DNA of 64,000 bases from Bretschneidera sinensis. Lineage: Eukaryota > Streptophyta > Magnoliopsida > Brassicales > Akaniaceae. This document shows, one piece after another, positions 46,524 through 59,621 of this stretch (its first letter is position 1; every line of letters begins with the position of its first letter). The stretch lies in assembly GCA_023935145.1 (NCBI GenBank), contig CM043699.1:131138536-131202535 (forward strand), written 5' to 3'. The notes beneath the pieces were generated by a model. The model saw only the letters and a program-made list of their open reading frames with translations, did no database searches and had not been told where the DNA came from. Position numbers and translations under genes: made by a program.

Positions 46524-47387
46524 ACAGCTTGCTGCCAAAACTCTTTTATGGTGTAGCAACTAGTACTATGTTTTTTGTCATTCGATCCAAAGAGAGATTT
46601 GCATATATTAACACCAAATCTAAGTAGATTTTAATCGGATCTACAATAAAACCAGTTTCATCATATTTGTAGATTAAATTTGTTGGTTGATAGAATTCGT
46701 TAATGGAGAGGGAGAGCGAGAGAGAGATAGAATTCGTTAATAATATAGAGAAATCTCTTATCGACGTCGCTATGTAAATACGCGAGAGATAAAAGATTGT
46801 CTTTACCTTTTAATTTATCACATGCTTTGGTATACAATACATAGTACGCAATATTTTTTTTTTTTGTTGAATCAATATATAGTGCAATAATTTGTCAATA
46901 AGTATCAAACAATAAACCATAATAAAATTGTTAATAAATTCAATATACAATAATTTGTCAGTAAGTAACAATTTTAAACCCAGATAATTGATTTGTTCAG
47001 TTTTTAGTTGTTTATTTAATCCATGTTGGTGTACTTTTTGTTTTACATAAAAATAATTTCTTGGTAATTAAAGTAATTTATTTCCAAAAATTACAGAAAA
47101 AGATAAACAAATACTCCTTAATAGATATAAAAGTAAATAAAAAATAACAAAGTTTAATTTCTTTACACCAAGGATCCTTGCTCCCTTATAAGTTCTATAT
47201 TTAGTTTATTGCTCTTTTGACCAACGTATATAACTATAGTACATTCTCATTGTATCATTAATTTGCAATGCAATTATAAAATGTTCAATGCAATGCAAAT
47301 TATGGGTGATAACTAGTTTAAATGGTAGAGCCATTTGTCATCGCACAAGAGATTAAAAATTAATTTTATTAAAAAAAGACTAATAGT

Positions 47388-47725
47388 TTGTTTGGAACCA
47401 AGTGAAAATAGAATTCATTTAGGATTGAACTAAAATGAATTTTTACATTTGACTTTCTTATTTAAAACTGTAGAATTCATTTGAATTCTCAAGTTTAAAT
47501 AAATAAAAAAATCAAAAGATGAGAGAAAGGGGGAAGGGGGAGGGAGATTGAGGGAAAGAATGAGTACTTTGTTCAATAATAATTTTTTACTTTTTATTTT
47601 GTAGACTTCATTTATAAATTCTATTTATTTTGATAGAATCTGCAACAAGTCAATTCAATTCCACATTGAATTCATTTTAAAATGAATTCTTGAGATTTTT
47701 TTTGTTCCAAACATGACAATTATAA
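47388..47725. repeat. MITE-like element with TTTGGAACC ends
   Basis: The left end GTTTGTTTGGAACCAAG and the right end, on the other strand, TCATGTTTGGAACAAAAA are followed in both arms by GAATTCATTT-type sequence. The inside has a GGGGGAAGGGGGAGGGAG purine run near 47528. No ORF. Confidence 0.5.
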
Positions 47726-50449
47726 AATTCGAAATGAATTTTATAAAAACTAAATGATTTATTTGTTTTCAAATTGACGTTTGGAGTGATGAAAAATTGG
47801 AAATAGCTACCTTTAAGCGCACATAGAGACCCAATAATATTTTTTTTTAACAAAAAAGAAGTTTAAATGTCATAAAAGCACTTATAAAACCTATTTGTAA
47901 CTATCTTGAAGATTTTTATATTATTGAAAATTCTAAATGTGATATAGCATTGGGTTTATTGGTAACTGTGCTCATCTTTAATTGATGAGGCATCAAGTTT
48001 GTGTTCTCCTTTTTTTCTTGCATTAAATTTGATAGTAGTATGTCTTATAAATCAATAGCATTTGATGTCAAAGTATATTACTTGTAATTAATCTTATTCA
48101 TTTTTTGACAATAATATTTATTTATGACATTTATAACATTTATCGTGTTCATTGTAAATCACATTGCATGTGTTTACATGATAAAACTTATATAATAGAA
48201 GGAATGAAAATAAGTACCATGCTAATGAGAAGTATTTTCTTATGCTTTATTCTTAAATGTTCCTAATCATAGGATCATTAAGAAATACATTATTGAATCT
48301 GGATAGATTAAAACATATTATGTTTCCTCAAGGAGTTGATAGTGATTGATCTCATGGTCATTAGTGTATGAGACATTAAAACAAGTTATTTAAATGCTGA
48401 GAACAAGTACACCAGACTAACTCTTCTTAAACAATTCTTAATGGACATTTTACTAGCTGTCAATAGGAGTTCTTACCTTGCAGTTGTGCAAGTAATCCTT
48501 AAACTTGAGGCACCATGGATGCCTTGTGTATAGGTCGTCATGCTTCGACACTACTTAAATATGATTCTAATCAGGGGTCACATAAGAGTAGTAATTGGGT
48601 ATGACCACTTATGTATGGAGGTATGTAAGTGTACAATAAATGATCCATCACTCTCAGTAAAAAAAAGTGAATCCCTACGTGAAGTGATGAGTCATAACTT
48701 GGAATCTCTTGGCAAAAGTGGGGTGAAAATTAGAAAATAGTTTCTAATTTCACCATTTAAGTTATGAACTTTAGATTGAGAGACATGTGACTAAATAATT
48801 ATGGTTTGACTGTAATTTCATAACTTAGGTTTAATCAGAGGCATTGCATGATGGAAGAATTGATTGAATTGTACGGTAAGAAAGATTCACATCAAATTCA
48901 TATTGCTTGGGGAGCTATGACATATTGCTTGGTGAGCTATGACATATTGTTAGGTGTCAATTATGACTTGTAAAAGCCCTTAAGAATTAATGATAAAATT
49001 AAAAGAGTTCTAATTTGAATTAAAATAAAAATAAATAAATTGGAAGGGGTCTAATTGTTACATAAAAGGCTACGACCTATTAACAATGCGATATTGAACC
49101 TAAAGGATCACACATAATAGAGTAATTGCAAGAATACGAGAAATTAGAGGGCTAATAGAGATATTTCTATGAATTAAATTAAACGAAAGGTTTAATTGCA
49201 ATTATAGAAATCGTAGAGCTTTTAGGAGAAAGACTTCACATAGAAAGCTTTTATTTGATAGAAAATCTAATGAAAATTTTAAGTTTTATGACCATATCTT
49301 AATCTATTTCTCTAAACACAAAAAAACTGAAAAAACAAAAGAACTAACACTCCATATTTTCGGCTAACTCTAGTTTTTTTGGTTGTGATGTTCAATATCA
49401 ATAAGAAGGAGATCTTTGTTCTTGGTTGTTTGTGTGGATACGCTTAGAGACCAAACACTTGAACGACTCGTGAACTCGTCTCCAAAGCTCTAAGTGAAAT
49501 CTCCATCGATCAAAGATAAAATCATTTAACCTTGTATATAGACTAATTTTCTCGTTCAAATATATTCATAGAGAATTTTCTTGATAAAAGTTTATTGGTA
49601 TAATTAAAAAAAAAAAAATTCGTTGCGTTTTCTATTCCGATAGATTTACAAAATTAATAGGAAATATCTATACTTTACATTGAGTATTTTATGTTGAGTG
49701 AAAATTAAGGACATCTCAGTTGTCCACTCACAACGCTCATTACTGCACGAAAAACCGTAAAGTCACATAAAAGTGTATGTTTATCAATGATATTTGGTGA
49801 AAATTGCTAATGAATCTCTTTGTGAGAGACTAAATATATGTGTCAAATGAATAATTTAAATATAAATATACATCTATCTTTGTTGTTTTATATTATTTAA
49901 AAACATATATGTAACGGATAGATTGTATATAATTTTAGAGATTCATTTGTAATTTATCACACCTGTATTAGTTAGAATTTATTGTCACTTTGTACATAAT
50001 TTCACCACTCGTTTTCGCAGGTTCATTATAAAAGAAGTAACGCTTCCTATTTGCAATATCATTTAATTCTTGAAGCATTTTTGTTTTACATTTCATTAAA
50101 AAGATTAAAAAAATAAGGATTTTTTATTATACTTTTAACTAAAAATGGCTTTTAAGTCAATAAATAATCCAAACTGGCTATTGTGCAACTTTGTCCTCCA
50201 CTCATTTTATAACTGACGAATCATCATAGACCCATGTGCAACTGCCACATCATCATAAAACATCCTATAGTTGGCCTCATAGCTTAAAAACGCTTTTATA
50301 ATAGATTGCATGTTTGCCACGTGCGACTACTTAAATTAAAATGGGCCCACATTCTTTTGCTCGGTTTTTTTTGGTGGGACCATACTCTTTAAATTGCCTG
50401 TTTTTATTTTTCATTAAAATCCAAACTTATGCAGACGTTACGGTCCTAA

Positions 50450-50890
50450 TACAAAAGCGTTTCAATTCGGTTCGATTTAGATTTAGTAGGTTTTAAGTGA
50501 TATTTGAGTTTATAATTAAGTGTGAATTTGATTTTAATTAATTTTTTAATTGTTTAGGTTTGATTTGATTCAAATTTAAAGATAAATAAATTTATTTGAG
50601 TTTGAGCTCGAATTCGAATTTGAGTTTTAGATTATCCATTCGAGTTTAAGATTAAACTCTAATTTTAATAAATATAAATATTAACTCGAGTCTGATAATA
50701 CATTATTTAAATGTTCGAAAGTCTTTCGAACCAAACATTGAAGTATTTGAGTTCGACTCGATTAGCTTGAAGTCTAATTTTCAAACTCGAATTCAACTTG
50801 AACTCGATTGAACCGAACATTGACTAAACTCGAACTTAAATAATTCAATAAAAGATCAGTTCAAGTCTATTACTAAACTCGAGTGATTTA
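50450..50890. repeat. TCGA-rich low-complexity inverted repeat
   Basis: TTTGAGCTCGAATTCGAATT at about 50605 and, further right, TCAAACTCGAATTCAACTTG at about 50783 are partly complementary. The whole block is built from GAGTTTGA/TCAAACTC-like words. Origin unknown. Confidence 0.4.
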
Positions 50891-52270
50891 TCTCTCAACT
50901 TGTCACATTGTTACCCAATAAGCCCAAATTTTAGTTTTTCTTTTTGTCTTTTTTTCTTTTCCTTTTACCTATTTCTTTCCCTAGCCGTGGTCAAATAAAA
51001 AAAAAGATCTGCCTATTGTCTTTTAATATTGTTTATGTAAAATTATCTTCAAAAGTTATAAAATAAAATATAAAACTTCATTTAAATTTTAACGAAAATT
51101 GTTGACAGTTTAAAAAAGGAAATTAATCATACTAAAAATAATTTTGCAACAATATAATTGGCATATGATATCCCTCTAAAGATTTTTTTTATATGTCCAC
51201 TAATTATTTTTAGTGATCATAATACAATCTATAATTGTTAAAACAAAATGGTTCAGGAATATAGTTAAAACCGTTATTATGTCCGCCGTAATCATTTATG
51301 GCGATCGTAATCACGATCGAATATTTGATAAATACGTGTAACGTAAGTTTTAACGACATAATACGTCCAATAATGTGCATAATAATATAAACAGATTTAC
51401 GCGTTTATTTTATTATTTACTTATGATTGGATAGCTCTCTTTTATAATAAAAAAGGAAATTACTCATAGCTTAAAAGTTAGACTCGACATAATTAGTTAA
51501 TTAGCATAAATGATGGAAATATACGAAAACTTAATATGCTAAGTTTCGAATTTTGTATCGAATAATACTATTTATCCGAAACATTATCCAATTTAATATA
51601 AAATACAAATTACTAAAAAGGAAAAAAAAAAAACTAGATAGATAGTGAATAATTTCACTAATACGTACATGTACAATTAATAGTGAATTATTAAAGTAAA
51701 ACAAATTTTGCTTCCATTTATGTTCAAACCTTCCAAAAATTAGACCAATTATAATCGGTCATAATATTTAAGATTGGACATATAACTTAATTTGTAATCA
51801 CGCGTCTACCCGTCTTATCTAAAAGAAGATGCATGTCTCAAAATCAAATATTACCTATCATTACCAAAAAAATAAAATATTTAACAATACATACCAAACC
51901 CTAAATTTATCGTAATGTGGATATTGTTGATCCAAAAATGGATCGTTTATATATTACTATTTATTGTATTTTTTTGGATAATATATTGTCTTTGGATGAT
52001 ATATATTTTTTGGTTAAATCAATATATATTCCATTTTTTATTCTAAAAAAATACATATAATCCATTTTCTCTGCTTTTTATTGTGCTTAAAAGTAAAAAA
52101 TGAGGGCAAAGATTTATTTATTTTTTTGCAATATATGGAGTAGTTTGTCAAAAAAATAAAATAAAAAATAACAATCCCATCAACAAGAACACTTCTATGT
52201 CATGAGCATAAAAGGAAATTTTTGATTGAAGGAACCGCACACTTGACTTAAATACTCCCTCTAGTCTCCT

Positions 52271-52277
52271 TTATATA
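52271..52277 (+). promoter_or_regulatory. TATA box of the CAF40-like gene
   Basis: TTATATA in a CTCCTTTATATACCACC context, about 140 bases before the start codon; transcription would start near 52305, giving a short 5' leader. Confidence 0.65.
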
Positions 52278-52413
52278 CCACCAGTCAAGTTCACTACACC
52301 ACACCAAAATAAAACAGAGCAATAGCAGCCTAAGAGAGAAGTAAACTAAGTAGCCGTAATTTAGTCCTTTCAGGGGTCTAGAAATCTTGATCACTTCGTA
52401 AGAAATTTAGAGA

Positions 52414-55400
52414 ATGGCCTACCGACTATATTCTCTATTCGGAGACCCAGGTGCGAGTTCTTCTGGAGGGAGTGCTCCGGGTTACGGAGGCCCAGGTGCG
52501 AGTCCTTCTAGAGGGAATGCTCCGGGTCACAGAGACCCAGGTGAGAGTTCTTCTGGAGGGAATGCTCCGGGTCATGGACACCAGATAATCGCATTGATCG
52601 TGCAGTGGATTGGGGCTATTCAATCTCATGAGACCCGAGAGGCTGCCCTTCTAAACCTCTCAAAGGTATAATTTTTTTGTCTATCTATATATGTATCTAT
52701 CTGTTTGTTCTTGGAGTTTTTTTTAATCTATCTATTTATTTATTTTCACTCTGTTTCGAATTGTTGTTTGGCTGCTGACAAAAAAAACATGTCTTGAAAT
52801 CAGAGAAAAGAAAGCCATTTGAAGATATGCCGTATTATTTGCATGTCATCTTTACTGTCTTAGTCATGAACCAGACATATTTTTTTTAAAAAAAAATCTT
52901 TTATCCTCTTCTTTTGGGAAGGGGATGGTTTAAGAACAGAATGGAGATTGTCTTGCTTCGTTACACATGCAAAAGTAATATTTTGGGGCCACAGTTTTGC
53001 CTTTTTTTTTTCATTTGGTTGGATGAAAGTAAAGGCACAGTTTTGGCTTTTGTTTTTCTTTTATTTTGTTGGATAAAAAAAAAATATAATATTTTTCTTT
53101 GCTTAGTTTGAATGTCAATCAAAAAGTTAAATAGGGAAAATAACCCATCATAAAAAATAATGTAAAAAAATTGGTTTCAAATGAAAATTTTCTATTTCTT
53201 TTATTTTTCATTTTCGTCAAGATTTTCTTTTCCTTCAGATTTTTTTTTTTGGATCCAAACATACCCAAAATAAAATGGCACAATTTTGTCTTTAATTTTT
53301 TTTTTGCTTAATACCAAATAACCTAATTTTAGTTATGTCAATTGTGTTAATCTCAATCCTTGTATAGATGGAAAGCATAATTTCTTTTAAGGATTGTATT
53401 AATTTTTCTGGTTGCCAAAGATGACAGATATGATATTTACATAAGAATCTGATATAGCAGTCGGTTTTTGGTAGTATAAAGCATTATAATGCCTAATTTT
53501 AGCTGCTTTGAAATTTTAAATAAGAAAAATATATGACAAAGTTACAAAAAAAATCTTTCTAAAGTTTGGTGAAACTTACAGTTCTAATTTTTAAATTTAC
53601 ATTTCTATATATTATCAGTGTCGCTGGAATATCTTGACGTTATAAATAAGCAAAGCCAATGTTTTTTGTTTGAATATTTTTATCTCTCCTACTAACAAAC
53701 AACAATGAAAATTTAACTAAAGGGTTTTATCTCTGATTTTTCATTCATTTAAAAAAGAATAAAAGCGACAATTTAGTGAGTCAAGGGCGTTTTATACTTT
53801 TTGCAAATATATGCTAAGGTGGCATTTGAGTTGACCAGGACATTAGCTTTCTAGATTTCCCTAATCATAGTTAATGAAAGGAGTTAAATGCATGGCATAC
53901 AATAGAAGGAGGTAAGTGTATGTTTCACCAACCGCGAGAGGTTTTTTCTAATTTTTCCAATAAATATAAGATTGATGAGGCAAACCTTTTTCTTGCTGAA
54001 TCTGTTTTTTTTTTTTTTTTAAAGGGGAGAGAAATTTAAGAAAACAAAGTGAAATGGGACAATTTGAAGGCGCTTGCAACCTAAAGTGCATCTAAACAGA
54101 TATTGGTTGATATAGTAAAGAGCTCAGGAATCAGGATTTTGTGCATCACTTATTAACTTATAGATTTTTGAATTAATTGCATCTAATAATTTTTAATTTC
54201 TACCTTTATCCAACCTCCATTTGTTTTTTCTTTTCAGAATAGAGGACTTTATGATGATTTGGCAGTGTTATTATGGGATTCTTTTGGTACTATTTCTACC
54301 CTTTTACAGGTAAGACAAGCTATTCAGTTTCAGTAGATGCTTTCTCCATTTGTTATTCTCTTTTCTTTCCGTGAATTAGCAAACTTATTAAACAGACACT
54401 TCATTCTAATATGCCATTATTGTTTTGAAAGTTTTCCTTTGTCTGAAATACTAGACAAGGATAAATGCACCTCGCGATTGATTATTATAAGCTTAACGAT
54501 CATTGTTGATGATTTTCATTATTTCAGGAAATCCTTGCAGTATACCGAGTGCTATCAACACCAAACCTTACCGAAAGAGAAGCAAATCGATTGTGCAATG
54601 CTCTTGTTCTATTTCAGGTTATAGTCTTACGTTATCTTCCTTCTAATTTTTCTTTTCTATAAACAATCTTATAACTAAATCTGTTTGAACTAATGATATC
54701 TTGTTAAGGACAATCACAGTCTAACTTCCCAAAGATTTTGGTGTTGCGTTTGTTTTTATGCCTGATGTGGATACGAGCTGCATGTTTGGGTTCACTCAAA
54801 TCACGTCAGGTTTTAGTCAGTTGCTCAGAAGCCTTCCATGCGGCAATTTCTTTTGATCATTCTGTACTCATTTGTAGAATACTAACTGACAATCTGGTTT
54901 TTCCATCTTAGAGCATCGAGTTAAATATCTGCATATCTAAAAAAATAAATTAATTGTAACACCTCTTTTAAAGTTTCTACTTGATGGAGATGACTAAGGG
55001 CAATAGTTTGCATCATGGTTTTGCTAACATCGTTGAAAGTGTTTGTCTTATTTTCTAGTTTGTTCACTGTCATTGTAAGAACAGTTGTTTAATTAAGTAT
55101 ATTTTAGCGCTGGGGCCAGAAGACAAGTTTATTACATTGACGAAATTTTTTCAAAAATAGCAGGGGCTTTTACAGAACTTAGTTTTAATCAAGCAAAATT
55201 CGATTAATGAAATACAAAAAAAGAGCGGATGACTCATGTATAGTTTTGTATAATTTTCTTCTCTGCTCTTTCCCCTGTTTTGCTCTACTAGTACTTATTT
55301 ATTATTCCTATTAAACACACCCTAAGAGTTTTAGGTCTGCCATTCTTATTGGAAATGACTCCTAATTGCCGGTTAGTCTAGTAATTGTGCATCCTTCTGA

Positions 55401-57597
55401 AGGGCAGGCGCTCCGCATTGGTTGACTCATGAGCATCATTTAATTTCTTTTCATTCTCTTTCGTTAATAGACTTAGATTTAATACTTTAACACATCCAAT
55501 TTGCTTTTGAAATATAACTGATATATTGTTTTCTATTACAGTGTGTAGCTGCTCACCCAGAAACAAGGCCGAAGTTTATTAAGGGTAAATTTTTTTTCTT
55601 CAACTGTAACAGAAATTAATATTGCATCTTAGTTCCTTTAAAATTTTAAATAGGCTAGTAAACGGAAAAAGAATGTAAATGTATTATTGATTTCGTATAA
55701 TGGCATCAACAGATTTTTCATGGCATTATTTATAACTTCTCTTTTCACTTAAAAATTCCATAAGCTATTTTCACTCTTGCAATTAATATGATCACTTCTC
55801 GAGTTGGAAGAGGTTCATTTAATAAGAATTCCTTTGTTCTATTCAATAAACTAAGATAATATATAGTTCTGCACCATATTACATTTTTTTTCTATCCGTG
55901 AGAAGATTCATGGAATTATTCTTGGGCATTTAACTTCACGGAGTTAAATGTTTTATTAGTTACTTAAATTTATAGATACCAACTGACTACTCTTCTAATC
56001 GAGATTTCATGCTTTGCAGCTAACATCCCAACTTATCTATACCCTTTTCTTAAGAGTAAAAACACTGACAAGCCCCATGAATATCTAAGGCTTACCAGCT
56101 TGGGTGTTATTGGTTCCCTGGTGAAGGTAGTTTTCCTCTCTGTCAGTCTTAGAAGTAATTAAAATATGCAGGAAAAATTTACACGGATTTTTGTTTTCTT
56201 GGATAAATGATGTGCATCTTCAGGATTTGTATTAATCTACGCTTTCTTTAATAACTCAAATTGTTTCTGAAATTAAGTTTGGATTCCTCTCTTTTCTCTG
56301 CAGACTGATGATGCAGCTGCTGTTAATTTCCTTCTTCGTTCTGAGGTATTTCCTTGTTTAATCTGCAGCATGGAGGTTGGCGGTGAATTGTCAAGAACAG
56401 TGAGTGCCTAGACCTTTTTTGAACTATCGAAACATGCATAACTATCTATATCAATTGTTGTCCAAGATTAGACTTCTGAAATAGTTGAGTGGAAACAAAA
56501 AAGGTAACAAATTTATCAGAAGCAGAGTTAAAAAAAAAAAAACCTAGAATTACTTTTCAAGAAAGATCAACATGTTACTAATGGAAGAATAAGTGGAAGA
56601 CGGGTTATGTGTCAATAAAAAGCTATTCTCAAGTCTAACTAAACCGATTTTGAGATTCTATTGGCTGCAATTTTTTAAAGTTTTGTGTCTCATCTATCTG
56701 TAAAAGTAGGAAGAAAATTTCAATGCAAGCACGTCTTGTGGTTCACCCTAATCCCGTAATAGTAGTAACTAAAATCTACGAAATGGAAAAGAAAACTCGA
56801 ATACCATCCTCAAATCTGAAAATTACAAGCATGTCTCTCTGCAATTTGGACTCTATTTATATGACTTAGGTCACATCTTGAACATGTGCAATGATTTTTA
56901 AAGTGCTCACAAACTCTGGTTACTATATCTGACTCTGCAGGTTGCAACGTTTACAATAAACAAAATCTTAATTCAAGAGGAGGGGATGAAATATTGCGTT
57001 AGACTCTCTTCACGTTTTCATAAAATATGCGGTATTCTGAAACTCATGGTTGACAAGCTGGCTGAGGAACTCTCCCCAAAGCTTCTAAAACTTGTTATCT
57101 GCTGTTATCTTAAGCTCTCAGAACATCCAAGGTTAGCCGAATGTCCATAAATTTCTAATTATTATTTGTCAGTTTAACATCTATCAAATTCTTAAAAGGT
57201 TTATCAAATTCGTTTTGATATGTAGGGCATGTGATGCACTGAAAGCTTTATTTCCAGCAAAGTTAGCTGATAACACCTTCATGAGACCACTTCTCGTAAG
57301 TTAATTTTAATCGAACCTTTTTCTAGATTTTGTTCTCATTTGAGTGCTTCTAAGATACAAGTTTGAATCATCGGGCACTTGGTGAAGCTAACTTCCTGGC
57401 TTCTAGTAACAACGTTATTTTCAGCAGTTTTTTTTGATAATTTTTTTCAGATTTTGAAAAGACTTTGTACAATCTTACCTTTTCAGGATGATCCACCAGC
57501 ATTTAATAATCTACAAGAATTACTTCGCAATGTTATGGGCAGGCACCCGCCAAGCAATTATAGATTTATTCCGGCACCTCCTAGTCGGCTCATCTAG
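52414..57597 (+). CDS. CAF40-like: CAF40/RCD1/CNOT9-like subunit of the CCR4-NOT complex
   Basis: Nine exons: 52414-52665, 54238-54309, 54528-54617, 55542-55584, 56020-56126, 56304-56399, 56941-57131, 57226-57295 and 57487-57597. All have GT-AG introns; they sum to 1032 nt, 343 residues. CNOT9 is an armadillo-repeat adaptor in the cytoplasmic CCR4-NOT deadenylase, binding NOT1 and RNA-associated partners (family knowledge). Seen: [102 protein letters not shown] and [16 protein letters not shown], in family order. Odd: residues 10-54 are three copies of a 15-residue Gly/Ser/Pro repeat, and the sequence diverges from canonical plant CAF40 (HEYLRL for FEYLRL, many changes after residue 200). It looks intact, so probably a fast-evolving paralogue. 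Confidence 0.94.
52441..52575 (+). repeat. three tandem 45-base units inside the CAF40-like exon 1
   Basis: Units at 52441-52485, 52486-52530 and 52531-52575 each encode a variant of [15 protein letters not shown]. Length is a multiple of three and the frame is kept. Confidence 0.95.
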
Positions 57598-58781
57598 ATA
57601 GTTAAATGGTGTCATCCTACACAGCCAGCATACCAGTAGAAATGGGATACAGTCTACAGATGGGTGAGATTGTTGTTTTATACAGTTTAAGCTTTATGTG
57701 TATATTAGGACAGTAAATGTTCTAAAGAGAGAAAAAAAAAATGTCTTAAAGAGACATGTGAGTTTACTGTAAGCATAAACCTGTTGTTTTCATTTGGAAA
57801 TGTAAACAATTTTTATGACTTGCTTAATTATCTTTGCTTATCCCTTTAAATTTTTTGGGGATGTGTTCAATCTGGAGATCGGAAATTTAAAATCTTGAGG
57901 TATTCTCCAGCGAGATTACTGTGGTATATTTGTGGTGCAGCTCCTGACCTTGACTTCCTCTGGTAAAATGGAAATATCTTCATTAGTTGGGTCCTAGTTG
58001 TATCAAGATGAATTTGCAGAAGCTTCAATTCTAATGACTTCTAGTAATTTGCATGATAATTCATTAATAACTTGCGGTGCTAGAAAAATAAACCTTTTTT
58101 TTTTAATCACGTGTCGGTTGTTGGGTTGAGAGCTAAAATGGGGACTTGCTGTGCGGGTACCATATCTTTATTGTTATATCTTCAAGATCCATTTTTAGAA
58201 AACGATTTTTCTTGCTTTTAATCGTCAAGAATATTTTCACTCGCTTTTTTATTATATGCAAAATGAAAATATTTGCTGTTGCTTTTTATGTTATGTTAAA
58301 ATGAAAACAAAAAAATCAATAGTACTTGTATTTTGTACCTATTGCACGATCATAAGGTTGTGCCTATAATTAGATTTTAGTGAGATCCAAATCCACAAAG
58401 ATTTTTAATTAGCTCGAATCTAAATCTAATGATTTAAATAATATAGATACGAAACTCATAAATTAATATTACTAATAAAATTATTAAAATTACCAATAGA
58501 GTTTTCAACTAAAAAATCCTCCCAAATCTATAAGTAGATGCAGAGTGTTATAGGAAATCTGTACGTCTGGTCCATCTTGCAAATAATAGTGTATGTTTTC
58601 CCTCCTCCAGCTTAAAATCAAGCTTCGTTACTCTTTGCGTGGCATTTTCCTCTTTCTTACTTTCCCCCTTCTTCTCCTGCCCCTTGTTTTCCGCCTCAAC
58701 TAGATTTGCAGAATTTGCTGTTGTCAAGCTTAATCAACCAAAATTGACTGTCGAATATATGGTTTAGACTTTCGATTCACT
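57598..58781. other. 3' region of the CAF40-like gene and spacer
   Basis: The 3' untranslated region should cover the first 200-250 bases (AATGTAAACA near 57800). Beyond that I see no gene; poly-T runs and AT-rich words dominate. CT-rich DNA at 58600-58700 precedes a possible small ORF. Confidence 0.45.
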
Positions 58782-59021
58782 GTGATACAAATTTCTGCTA
58801 CTCTGCCATCAAGATGTAAAACAAAATATGCCTCTTCCTCTTATGCGGGACAGAAACCTAAGCTCGCAGAGCATCCTTCCACAAAAGCTCCAGAAAAACT
58901 CCCAAGAAAGAAGCAAATAGATTTACTACTCAGATTCACTACAAGCCACACAGAAATAGAAGAAATGGAGCACTTTCTAGAGAAGATTCCATTTACCTTT
59001 CATCAGGATATAACATACTAG
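58782..59021 (+). CDS. hypothetical 79-residue ORF
   Basis: Encodes a basic then amphipathic peptide (KPKLAEHPSTKAPEKLPRKK, ending HTEIEEMEHFLEKIPFTFHQ) with codon use that looks more gene-like than the neighbouring AT-rich ORFs. It is preceded by a CT-rich, possibly leader-like or splice-acceptor-like stretch (CCCTTGTTTTCCGCCTCAAC). No recognised domain. It could be an exon of an unrecognised gene or a fossil; low confidence. Confidence 0.22.
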   Translation: MIQISATLPSRCKTKYASSSYAGQKPKLAEHPSTKAPEKLPRKKQIDLLLRFTTSHTEIEEMEHFLEKIPFTFHQDITY

Positions 59022-59274
59022 GGAGATAAGGAAAGATTCCATTAATTATGTTCCACTAGCAACATCACTGTGCATGTAAAGACATTTTATAACACGCAAG
59101 GGAGATCGTAGACATTTTTCAGAAATAATTATGGATAACATTTGAGAAAGAAAGCCATACAGCTACAAAATACAAAAAAAAAAAAGAAAAAAAAAAGAAA
59201 AAAGAAAAAGGAAAAAGGAAAACAGGTAGGTGGAACGATTGGAACTAGGATACAGATCCGATGACAAACACTAA

Positions 59275-59560
59275 CCCCTTGTTTGGATTGAGGGGGATGA
59301 GGGGAAATGTGTGGAAAGGAAATGAAGAGTAGTGTCCATTCCCTTGTTTGGAAGATTCTTAAATGAAAGGATGTACCCCTCCATTCCCCTCCAAACCATT
59401 ATTTTTTTAATCCTCCAATCTGATGGTTGAGTGTATCGCCTTTATAATTTGTTAAACATTCAAAAAAGGGGTACATGTACCCCTCCATTTTATCTCCTTT
59501 CTTTTCCCCTCGTATCATTTCCTTTCCTTTCACTACAAAGTTTCAAAATACCCTAAAGAA
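59275..59560. repeat. MITE-like element (CCCTTGTTTGGA type)
   Basis: Begins CCCCTTGTTTGGATTGAGGG with a second CCCTTGTTTGGAAGATTC inside. The right half is rich in CCCCTCCATT and CATTTCCTTTCC, complementary to AAATGGAGGGG / GGAAAGGAAATG in the left half. Non-coding. A degraded relative lies at 38240-38410. Confidence 0.45.
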
Positions 59561-59621
59561 TAAGAATGCCAGAAAAAAAAAACAACTGGCACTCAATCTT
59601 TAGAAAATGAATCAAATCCAT

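Larger units (their letters stand above)
46524..52270. other. long gene-free AT-rich region
   Basis: No protein gene recognised. Contents: GATAGAATTCGTTAAT direct repeats near 46688-46740; a MITE-like element at 47388-47725; 48280-49510, a more GC-balanced stretch with direct repeats (GCTTGG(G/T)GAGCTATGACATATT twice, about 48905-48950) that looks like retroelement-derived non-coding DNA without visible ends; 50450-50890, low-complexity TTCGAGTTTGA-type DNA; and the promoter region of the CAF40-like gene at the right end. Confidence 0.5.

Noticed and set aside
52435..52629. minus-strand Arg/Thr/Ser ORF in CAF40-like exon 1
   Set aside because: Mirror of the 45-base repeat on the other strand.
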